Source of the DNA: an uncultured Gammaproteobacteria bacterium
Lineage (GTDB): Bacteria; Pseudomonadota; Gammaproteobacteria; Nitrosococcales; Methylophagaceae
Direction of reading: 5' to 3'
Assembly (NCBI GenBank): GCA_913058195.1
Contig: CAJXPP010000051.1
Span: 1-11,080 of the forward strand
Length of the DNA stretch: 11,080 nt
Shown: positions 6,735-11,080 of the stretch, piece by piece
How positions within the stretch are numbered: position 1 is the first letter of the stretch
Layout of the letters: each line of letters starts with the position of its first letter
The notes under the pieces: generated by a model
The model's database searches: none
What the model was told of the DNA's origin: nothing
What the model saw: only the letters and a program-made list of their open reading frames with translations
Program-made: the position numbers and the translations under genes

Positions 6735-7355
6735 CTATGATGCTACTTTACGGCAAAAGCAGTAAACGAACTTCTGCTCGTTGCCACCCGGAGTGTGGTG
6801 AGTCTCTTTTTCGTGACCAAGAAGCTCGAATTGCGCACCAAACTCTGCGTGAAGCTCGTTTGCGCTGTACCGCATAACGGCAAGACCGCTACATTGAGTA
6901 GGGCCATCCTCCGCAAAAGTGGCAATTATGACGAGGCCTCCTGGCTTCACCATTTGCAGCACCTTTTGCACGTAAGTATGCCGTTCATCTTCAGTGGTTA
7001 GGAAATGGAAAACCGCTCTATCGTGCCAGACATCATAGGCATGTGACGGAAGTTCCACTGCCAATATATCGGCCTCTAACCATTGAACATCGGCAGTACA
7101 CGCACCAATTCGAGCCTTAGCGGTAACCAGTGCAGCTCCGGATAGATCAAGAACCGTTAAATGCTCATAACCATTAGCCAGGAGATCGTCTACAAGAGTC
7201 GACGCACCTCCACCTACATCAATTATCGACGCCGATGTTGGAATGTTTGCATCTCGGATGACTTTCAGCGAACGCTGTGCATGCTCCTGAAACCAACTGA
7301 CTTCAGTATCTGCTTTTGATGTGTAAACTTTTTCCCAATGTTTCTTCAATACCAT
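6735..7355 (-). CDS. Class I SAM-dependent methyltransferase, cassette gene
   Basis: A 206-residue small-molecule-type methyltransferase. Motif I is I-I-D-V-G-G-G-A-S (44-52), the glycine-rich SAM-binding loop. Asp70 ends strand beta2 and would bind the ribose hydroxyls. E-A-D at 94-96 marks the adenine-binding motif, and D109-V-W-H-D-R follows as motif IV. The start H-W-E-K-V-Y and E-V-S-W-F-Q (18-23) is typical of bacterial methyltransferases of this subgroup, some of which act on small electrophiles or metalloids; the substrate here is unknown. The frame is open to 7442, but those 29 codons lie in the attC at 7382-7484. The ATG at 7355 has GGAG five bases upstream and fits the family N-terminus. 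It lies 27 bases after the attC core and stops seven bases before the next attC. It probably depends on transcription from upstream. Confidence 0.87.
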   Translation of the reverse strand: MVLKKHWEKVYTSKADTEVSWFQEHAQRSLKVIRDANIPTSASIIDVGGGASTLVDDLLANGYEHLTVLDLSGAALVTAKARIGACTADVQWLEADILAVELPSHAYDVWHDRAVFHFLTTEDERHTYVQKVLQMVKPGGLVIIATFAEDGPTQCSGLAVMRYSANELHAEFGAQFELLGHEKETHHTPGGNEQKFVYCFCRKVAS

Positions 7356-7381
7356 ATGTACTCCGAGAATTTCGAATGGAG

Positions 7382-7484
7382 GGCTAACGCCCATTTTAGA
7401 GGCAAAATATAGTTGGCTAAAATAGGTGAACGTTGTGAACAAAAAGCCAACTCTATTTTGTCCTGCTTGAAATTCTTGTTATGT
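7382..7484 (-). other. attC recombination site 3
   Basis: It extends from GGCTAAC (7382-7388) to GTTATGT (7478-7484) on the plus strand. The stem pairs ATAGTTGGCT with AGCCAACTCTAT, nearly identical to sites 1 and 6. On the minus strand the R' core is GTTAGCC. It lies directly after the stop of the GDCCVxC gene at 7488 and before the methyltransferase. Confidence 0.87.
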
Positions 7485-7487
7485 GAA

Positions 7488-7700
7488 TTAACTACAACAT
7501 GCCCCGTTTTCTTGAATTGGAGGACACTTAACTGTACCAAAAGAACAATAGACACAGCAGTCACCTGCTAAAGGTTTTAATATTTTATGACAAGATATGC
7601 ACTCATAAAAGTATTGGCAAGCATCCGTAGGCATAAGCTCTTTTTTCTTAGCGCCACATTCTGGACAGGTGATAATCGACTCTAGAATTACTTTGCTCAT
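7488..7700 (-). CDS. GDCCVxC-domain cysteine-rich small protein, cassette gene
   Basis: A 70-residue protein with 11 cysteines. The naming motif G-D-C-C-V-Y-C is at 46-52. CPEC (12-15) and C34-I-S-C37 look like zinc-ribbon-type pairs, and the protein ends G-A-C-C-S. Proteins of this family are often found near MerR regulators and mercury or metal resistance genes, and some members are selenoproteins. A metal-binding or redox role is an inference from that. It is soluble with no signal peptide. The ATG at 7700 has a CGAG sequence upstream and overlaps the 3' end of the MerR-like frame by 53 bases, so the two are coupled. Its stop is four bases from the attC R'' core at 7484. Confidence 0.82.
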   Translation of the reverse strand: MSKVILESIITCPECGAKKKELMPTDACQYFYECISCHKILKPLAGDCCVYCSFGTVKCPPIQENGACCS

Positions 7701-7957
7701 TTAATTTCTCGATAATAGGAAGTTTCTTTTCCTCCGTTTTTTTAGACACTATATCTTTGATTTCACAGAGGCTAAGACCAAGAGTTTTGGCACGACAAAT
7801 CATACTTATGACCATTACATCATGGTCGTTATAAATACGATAGCTACCTTTTCTGTCTGGAGGCGTTATCAAATCAATTGACTCATAAGTGCCGAATAGC
7901 TTTACGAGTTGCTCCCGTCAGTTCAGAAACACGACCTATTAATATAGTAACCCTCAT
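7648..7957 (-). pseudogene. MerR-family regulator, disrupted by a frameshift
   Basis: Two frames together make one MerR-type regulator of about 102 residues. The 5' part from the ATG at 7957 reads I-G-R-V-S-E-L-T-G-A-T-R-K-A-I-R-H, the first half of the MerR helix-turn-helix. It then hits TGA at 7885-7883. Removing one T at 7887 or 7888 restores R-H-Y-E-S-I-D-L-I-T-P-P, followed by the wing K-G-S-Y-R-I-Y. So a single inserted base breaks the gene, unless it is a sequencing error. The ATG at 7957 lacks a ribosome site; a GAGGG five bases before an ATA codon at 7945 suggests that an original start there, M-L-I-G-R-V, may have decayed from ATG to ATA. The C-terminal dimer helix is short compared with MerR proteins of 120-140 residues. 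The effector is unknown. It would probably have controlled the GDCCVxC gene. Confidence 0.75.
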
Positions 7958-7977
7958 GAGTGATGGAATAGATGATC

Positions 7978-8070
7978 GCCTAACGATCTACATAAGGGGC
8001 GCGTGGTACGAGCGTCCCAACGGAAGCCACGCTTTTTGTGGCTGGGGGGATTTTGATGTTTTGGTTATGC
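7978..8070 (-). other. attC recombination site 4
   Basis: Bounded by GCCTAAC (7978-7984) and GTTATGC (8064-8070) on the plus strand. The minus-strand cores are R'' GCATAAC and R' GTTAGGC, the latter a perfect GTTRRRY. Outer arms pair through ATGT..GTTA blocks. The centre holds a GCGTGG/CCACGC stem and an AGCCAC/GTGGCT hairpin, unlike the other sites. It lies within the 3' end of the peptidase-like frame and 21 bases before the MerR start. Confidence 0.7.
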
Positions 8071-8480
8071 ATTTTCACCTCGATAAACCACTTAGGGTGC
8101 ATTTCATTGAAATCTGTTCGAATATTAGAGACTAGGTAGCTTGCTGAGTCTAAAACAAAGTTCTCTCCATTGATATGCTTGAAAACAACCCAGTGCCAGA
8201 AGTTTTTACCGCCTTGTTGATTATGCTTGATAGGCAGTAATGCCAAGTCAGGAAGCATGTTCCACGATTCAAAATCTAGTTGATCATCAGATGTATCGAC
8301 TCCGGCATGAGACAACATTTTCCTCACATATTGGGTATCAGACCATAGTGATTCATCTTCAGCATAGATGCCCATCGAATTTGCTATAGCTTTCATTTCT
8401 GGATAAGTCTTGCTTAGAATATTCGCAACGGATGCTATTCCGCAGCCTGAAGTCTCTTCCTGTATTACTGACTTTAGCAC
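7980..8480 (-). CDS. C39-like papain-fold cysteine peptidase, cassette gene
   Basis: A 166-residue protein whose first about 136 residues look like a peptidase-C39-type papain fold. Gln7 is placed to form the oxyanion hole, Cys13 in T-S-G-C-G-I-A-S is the nucleophile, His96 in F-W-H-W-V-V-F is the base, and Asp111 in V-L-D-S is the orienting acid. It has no transporter domain, so it is a free-standing protein of the kind found in cassettes. The cleaved substrate is unknown and it may be inactive on peptides. The start is GTG at 8480, with GGAG six bases upstream, 15 bases from the attC core. The last roughly 30 codons (from 8070 down) run through attC site 4 and end on the TAG of its GTTAGGC core, so that tail may have no function. 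No signal peptide is seen. Confidence 0.72.
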   Translation of the reverse strand: MLKSVIQEETSGCGIASVANILSKTYPEMKAIANSMGIYAEDESLWSDTQYVRKMLSHAGVDTSDDQLDFESWNMLPDLALLPIKHNQQGGKNFWHWVVFKHINGENFVLDSASYLVSNIRTDFNEMHPKWFIEVKMHNQNIKIPPATKSVASVGTLVPRAPYVDR

Positions 8481-8495
8481 TTGTTTCTCCTTAAG

Positions 8496-8580
8496 GCATA
8501 ACGTTTGAGTTAACCGGCCGTTTTATATAGAGCAGAGCGAAGCGGAGTATAAAACGGCCGGGTTGGACAATTTGTTATGT
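8496..8580 (-). other. attC recombination site 5
   Basis: Runs from GCATAAC (8496-8502) to GTTATGT (8574-8580) on the plus strand. The stem is strong: AACCGGCCGTTTTATA pairs almost perfectly with TATAAAACGGCCGGGTT. The loop holds GCAGAGCGAAGCGGAG. Its stem sequence differs entirely from the GTTGGCT sites, which points to a different cassette origin. It follows the TetR gene by about 125 bases and precedes the peptidase. Confidence 0.85.
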
Positions 8581-8704
8581 GTCTTTTTCACTTATTAGAC
8601 TTCCTTGCTATTTCTTCTTTGATTGAAGTTAGATTGTTAAAAAATTATACCGAAAACCAGCATAAGTAAAAACCGTAGTTTATCCCCTATTATTCGTTTG
8701 GGAG

Positions 8705-9298
8705 TTAGAACTGCTCCGTAGAAAACTTGATAACCTCGTTGAGTTCCAAAAGTTTAGCACCATTTCGTGCCATCACCGCCAAACCGAACTGCAGTGACAA
8801 AATGTAATTAGCTATCATAGCTGGCGAGCGTTTGCCCGTTACATTTCCTGCTTCTATTTCGCTCTTGAAAAAGGCTGTCAAAGAAGATTTTGTTGCTTCA
8901 TTTATTTTTAATATAGTCTGCATAGCATCCTCTGGAATACAGGTTCCGCCAACTTCGCTGGTACTTATACAAACGAAACATCCACCGGGTAATTTCGGGT
9001 CTGTAACCATTTGGGCAATGGATGTTAAGTAATCTTGTATTCTTTCACTCAAGCATTTATCAGCTGACAAAAGATGTTTAGTGTGGATCGCTCCTTGTTT
9101 TTGAACGTATCTTTCTAACGTGCTTTTATACAGTTCTTCTTTATTCCCAAAGGCCGAATATAAACTGGGTTTATTAATCCCCATAGCAGTGGTCAGATCC
9201 GTCAGGGAGGTTCCAGGGAAACCATTGGTCCAAAATACTTCCATCGCTTGCTCAAGTGCAATGTCTTTGTCAAAAACACGGTGACGGCCAGCTTTCAT
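8705..9298 (-). CDS. TetR/AcrR-family transcriptional repressor, cassette gene
   Basis: A 197-residue TetR-type dimeric repressor. The DNA-binding domain covers about residues 10-55: A-x-x-V-F-W-T-N-G-F-P-G-T-S-L-T-D-L leads into M-G-I-N-K-P-S-L-Y-S-A-F-G-N-K-E, the recognition helix. The C-terminal ligand domain contains G-G-C-F-V-C (105-110) and cysteines 107, 110 and 120. Such cysteines could sense electrophiles, as in NemR, but this is inference. The ATG at 9298 has GGGGAG five bases upstream. It is transcribed divergently from the SDR gene, and the gap holds two operator palindromes, so it very likely represses both itself and the SDR-azoreductase operon. The inducer is unknown; a quinone, aldehyde or other reactive compound would fit. 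The gene follows the array direction, while its two targets run against it. Confidence 0.88.
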   Translation of the reverse strand: MKAGRHRVFDKDIALEQAMEVFWTNGFPGTSLTDLTTAMGINKPSLYSAFGNKEELYKSTLERYVQKQGAIHTKHLLSADKCLSERIQDYLTSIAQMVTDPKLPGGCFVCISTSEVGGTCIPEDAMQTILKINEATKSSLTAFFKSEIEAGNVTGKRSPAMIANYILSLQFGLAVMARNGAKLLELNEVIKFSTEQF

Positions 9299-9330
9299 TA
9301 TCTCTCCCCTGGATTGGATTAATTATCTGC

Positions 9331-9359
9331 TTGCAATTGTGTACCGTTCGGTATATATT
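9331..9359 (+). promoter_or_regulatory. Promoter of the SDR-azoreductase operon
   Basis: TTGCAA (9331-9336), a 17-base spacer and TATATT (9354-9359) form a good sigma70 promoter. The first TetR operator fills the spacer up to the -10 box. The expected transcription start is near the second operator, so repressor binding would block it. Confidence 0.65.
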
Positions 9360-9364
9360 GTCAA
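9336..9364 (-). promoter_or_regulatory. Divergent promoter of the TetR gene
   Basis: Read on the minus strand: perfect -35 TTGACA (9364-9359), a 17-base spacer, then a weak -10 CACAAT (9341-9336). It overlaps the SDR promoter face to face, and operator 1 lies exactly in its spacer, so the TetR protein should repress its own gene. Confidence 0.55.
9342..9353. promoter_or_regulatory. TetR operator 1
   Basis: TACCGTTCGGTA is a palindrome except for its central base pair. It shares the TACCG/CGGTA half-sites of operator 2, with centres 28 bases apart. It lies in the spacer of both divergent promoters. Confidence 0.7.
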
Positions 9365-9367
9365 CTC

Positions 9368-9383
9368 TGTACCGATCGGTACA
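9368..9383. promoter_or_regulatory. TetR operator 2
   Basis: TGTACCGATCGGTACA is a perfect 16-base palindrome. It covers the predicted transcription start of the SDR operon and lies next to the -35 box of the TetR promoter. The length and symmetry are typical of TetR-family operators. Confidence 0.8.
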
Positions 9384-9424
9384 TATTTAATTAATAGACA
9401 AATAAAACTAAAGGGTCAAAAAAT

Positions 9425-10180
9425 ATGAACAACTTATCTGGTAAAACTGCAGTAATTACAGGTGGTAACAGCGGTATAGGCTATGCAGCTGCGAAGAAAT
9501 TTAAAGCTAATGGAGCCAATGTGATAATTACCGGCAGGTCAGCAGAAAGAGTAGAAGCCGCTGCAAATGAGTTAGGCGTTAAAGGAATTGTTGCTGATGT
9601 TACGAATTTGTCTGCACTGGATGATCTGGCAGAGCAAGTAAAAAATGAATTTGGTCAGCTTGATATTTTATTCGTCAACGCAGGAATTTTTTCTCCCGCT
9701 CCTGTTGGACAAAATACCGAAGAGATGTTTGACACTCAGATGAGTATTAACTTTAAAGGAGCTGTGTTCACGATTGAAAAATTTCTACCAGTATTAAAGG
9801 ATGGTGCGTCTATCATTAATCTGTCATCGATTAACGCTTACACCGGCATGCCTAATACCGCTATTTATGCCGCGTCAAAGGCTGCTTTAAATGCATACAC
9901 CAGAACCGCTGCAACAGAGCTCGCACCAAGAAGCATCAGAATCAATTCGGTTAATCCCGGACCTGTTGCTACCCCTATTTTCGGTAAAACCGGCATGCCG
10001 GAAGCGCAGCTAAATGATTTTGCTGCTGCCATGCAAAACAGAATCCCACTAAAACGTTTTGGTCAGCCTGAAGATATAGCAAATCTGGTCGCTTTCTTAG
10101 CATCTGATGACGCTTCATTCATAACGGGTAGTGAATACAATATCGACGGCGGCATGAATGTGAATCCGCTTTTATCGTAA
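9425..10180 (+). CDS. Short-chain dehydrogenase/reductase (SDR), cassette gene
   Basis: A 251-residue classical SDR of full length. The Rossmann cofactor motif T-G-G-N-S-G-I-G is at 12-19. N-A-G is at 85-87. The catalytic residues are Ser135 (in L-S-S), Tyr148 and Lys152 (Y-A-A-S-K). The P-G-P-V-A-T-P segment (178-184) follows. A positively charged residue after beta2 (R38) suggests NADPH preference. It is a soluble oxidoreductase for carbonyls or alcohols; the substrate is unknown. The ATG at 9425 has AAAGGG nine bases upstream. It is the first gene of a TetR-controlled operon, 72 bases before the azoreductase-like gene, with no terminator between. It runs opposite to the array direction and has its own promoter. 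With its neighbours it fits detoxification of reactive carbonyls or quinones, which is inferred from context. Confidence 0.9.
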   Translation: MNNLSGKTAVITGGNSGIGYAAAKKFKANGANVIITGRSAERVEAAANELGVKGIVADVTNLSALDDLAEQVKNEFGQLDILFVNAGIFSPAPVGQNTEEMFDTQMSINFKGAVFTIEKFLPVLKDGASIINLSSINAYTGMPNTAIYAASKAALNAYTRTAATELAPRSIRINSVNPGPVATPIFGKTGMPEAQLNDFAAAMQNRIPLKRFGQPEDIANLVAFLASDDASFITGSEYNIDGGMNVNPLLS

Positions 10181-10252
10181 AGCCTAACCCGGTTAATCTG
10201 GCTGCATGGTAGTTGTAGTCAGATTATCGACTGGAATATAGAGAGAAAAGAC

Positions 10253-10837
10253 ATGACTAAACACATATTAAGAGTTGATGGCAGTATGCGAAAAAATGGT
10301 TCCTACAGCCGTAAACTGGTCGATAGTTTAATAACACAGCTGAATAAAAAAGAGCAGCACTCAACAAAGGTGCGTGACCTTTCAGACGGGGTACCCTTTA
10401 TCAATGAACAATGGATTGGTGCTAATTTCACTGCGTTCAACGAACGCACAGCAGAACAACACGCTGAATTATTGCAATCAGACGCATTGGTAAATGAGTT
10501 GCAAGAAGCGGACATTATCGTAATCGGGTTAGCTATTTATAACTTTTCCGTGCCTGCCGCATTTAAAGCCTGGATTGATCAGATTGTCCGATCCAAAGTG
10601 ACTTTTCGTTATACTGAAAATGGGCCAGAGGGTTTGCTTGAAAACAAAAAAGCTTATGTGGTCATTGCTTCAGGTGGTACTCAAGTGGGCAGTGATATCG
10701 ATTTTTTCTCGGCACATGTGCGTTATATATTAGCTTTTATTGGAATTAAGGATGTGACCTTTATTGATAGCAGTGGCATTGGTCGGGATGAAGTCGGGGT
10801 TTTGGCTCACGCCAACGAGGCGATTGTAGCCATTTAA
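10253..10837 (+). CDS. FMN-dependent NADH-azoreductase (AzoR family)
   Basis: A 194-residue flavodoxin-fold enzyme of the AzoR/NAD(P)H quinone reductase type. The N-terminal phosphate loop is D-G-S-M-R-K-N-G-S-Y-S (9-19). The flavin-binding loop, usually P-M-Y-N-F-x-x-P, appears as A-I-Y-N-F-S-V-P (93-100), followed by K-A-W-I-D-Q-I (104-110). Then come F-R-Y-T-E-N-G-P-E-G-L (117-127) and the A-S-G-G-T (139-143) flavin segment, all conserved in AzoR. It should reduce quinones, azo dyes or nitro compounds with NADH, by two electrons, in the cytoplasm. Length is near the usual 200 residues. AGAGAG lies upstream of the ATG at 10253. As second gene of the TetR-controlled operon it most plausibly acts with the SDR against quinone or electrophile stress. 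Confidence 0.88.
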   Translation: MTKHILRVDGSMRKNGSYSRKLVDSLITQLNKKEQHSTKVRDLSDGVPFINEQWIGANFTAFNERTAEQHAELLQSDALVNELQEADIIVIGLAIYNFSVPAAFKAWIDQIVRSKVTFRYTENGPEGLLENKKAYVVIASGGTQVGSDIDFFSAHVRYILAFIGIKDVTFIDSSGIGRDEVGVLAHANEAIVAI

Positions 10838-10869
10838 ATACTAAAGATTAAAGGCGGCAGGAATAAAAA

Positions 10870-10898
10870 GGATTAAAGGAGTCTGACCCCTTTAATCC
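10870..10898. repeat. REP-like palindrome
   Basis: GGATTAAAGG (10870-10879) and CCTTTAATCC (10889-10898) form a perfect ten-pair stem around a nine-base loop, AGTCTGACC. It lies 32 bases after the azoreductase stop and may end that transcript, although no T-run follows. A third copy of GATTAAAGG occurs at 10846-10854. The design resembles the palindrome at 4086-4110. Confidence 0.5.
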
Positions 10899-10972
10899 AT
10901 ATAACAAATACATAAAGTATTATCTTTTTGGCGCAATCCATTATATTTTTATATATTCCTTTTATTTTCTAC

Positions 10973-11072
10973 ACATAACGCCGCATTAAGCGGATAAAAA
11001 TAGTTGGCTAAAATGTGAAGCGAAGCGGAACTTAGCCAACTGTTTTTGTTCCGTTTAAATGCCTTGGTACGC
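10973..11072 (-). other. attC recombination site 6, R'' end altered
   Basis: Starts at ACATAAC (10973-10979), giving an R' core GTTATGT on the minus strand. The stem pairs AATAGTTGGCT with AGCCAACTGTT, as in sites 1 and 3, with a central GTGAAGCGAAGCGGAAC loop. At the far end, where GTTATGT is expected, the plus strand reads CCTTGGTACGC (11062-11072). The core is therefore mutated, or interrupted by other DNA. The remaining eight bases, CCAGCATG, end the window. The site belongs to a cassette further right. Confidence 0.75.
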
Positions 11073-11080
11073 CCAGCATG

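Larger units (their letters stand above)
5913..11080 (-). mobile_element. Integron gene cassette array (no integrase in window)
   Basis: Six imperfect palindromes, each bounded by TAAC/GTTA core heptamers, separate single genes or small gene groups; this is the layout of an integron cassette array. Read on the minus strand each site goes from an R'' core of the type ACATAAC to an R' core such as GTTAGGC. This sets the array direction as right to left. Starts of the first minus-strand genes lie 15-27 bases after the upstream R' core in four cassettes, and last genes end within or near the next R'' core. Five complete cassettes are present. The attI and intI gene expected upstream would lie beyond the right end. 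The distal end seems to be the site at 5913-6011. Two site families are visible: 5913, 7382 and 10973 share a GTTGGCT/AGCCAAC stem, while 6616, 7978 and 8496 differ. Confidence 0.85.

Noticed and set aside
6569..7001. Plus-strand open frames over the methyltransferase and attC site 2
   Set aside because: They cross an attC and a conserved methyltransferase on the other strand, with no family resemblance.
7356..7442. N-terminal extension of the methyltransferase to 7442
   Set aside because: The extension lies mostly in attC site 3, while the ATG at 7355 has a good ribosome site and the usual family N-terminus.
10182..10245. GCCTAAC just after the SDR stop, as a possible attC between SDR and azoreductase
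   Set aside because: No partner core at a suitable distance; only a six-pair AATCTG/CAGATT hairpin is present in the 72-base gap.
5913..11080. CRISPR array or toxin-antitoxin cassette pair, often expected in such arrays
   Set aside because: The repeats are palindromic attC sites spaced by genes of different length, not short direct repeats; no cassette holds a recognisable toxin-antitoxin pair.

Overview
The window looks like accessory DNA of a Gammaproteobacterium, possibly a marine one of the Alteromonadales/Vibrionales kind. That placement rests on gene content, the low-to-moderate GC of most of the sequence and the integron cassette array; nothing here fixes a genus. Bases 1-29 are not biological: they match the end of the Illumina Nextera adapter, including the 19-bp Tn5 mosaic end at 11-29. 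The window therefore begins at a contig end.

Layout: (1) 31-393, a truncated NADPH-dependent FMN reductase on the minus strand with its own promoter. (2) 767-3983, a tightly coupled, visibly more GC-rich plus-strand operon: metallophosphoesterase, VTT/DedA-like membrane protein, CdsA-type phosphatidate cytidylyltransferase resembling E. coli YnbB, and CDP-alcohol phosphatidyltransferase. It reads as an accessory phospholipid head-group module. Both transferases carry one substitution in an otherwise intact family signature. (3) 3983-4110, a long hairpin and a short REP-like palindrome between convergent genes. (4) 4118-5805, minus-strand genes for a rhodanese-domain lipoprotein and a PAPS-type sulfotransferase, with no recombination sites around them. 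(5) 5913 to the right end, an integron cassette array on the minus strand.

The array shows six attC sites (5913-6011, 6616-6728, 7382-7484, 7978-8070, 8496-8580, 10973-11072). They delimit five complete cassettes. Read right to left these are: a 2.5-kb cassette with a TetR repressor and a divergent SDR-azoreductase operon; a C39-like cysteine peptidase; a frameshifted MerR regulator with a GDCCVxC cysteine-rich protein; a class I SAM methyltransferase; and a YdeI/OmdA-family protein. In four of the five, the first gene starts 15-27 bases inside the upstream attC R' core. In four of the five, the last gene stops or reads through at the next attC. No integron integrase or attI is present, so those should lie beyond the right end. 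The last recognisable attC at 5913-6011 probably marks the distal end of the array.

The self-regulated TetR/SDR/azoreductase cassette is the best functional unit in the array. One operator lies in the shared spacer of two face-to-face promoters, and a perfect 16-bp palindrome lies near the predicted SDR start. This suggests derepression by a quinone, electrophile or similar compound. The most unusual points are the phospholipid operon with altered signature residues, the cassette carrying its own promoters against the array direction, and the odd end of the last attC, where the window stops in sequence that could be a disrupting insertion.
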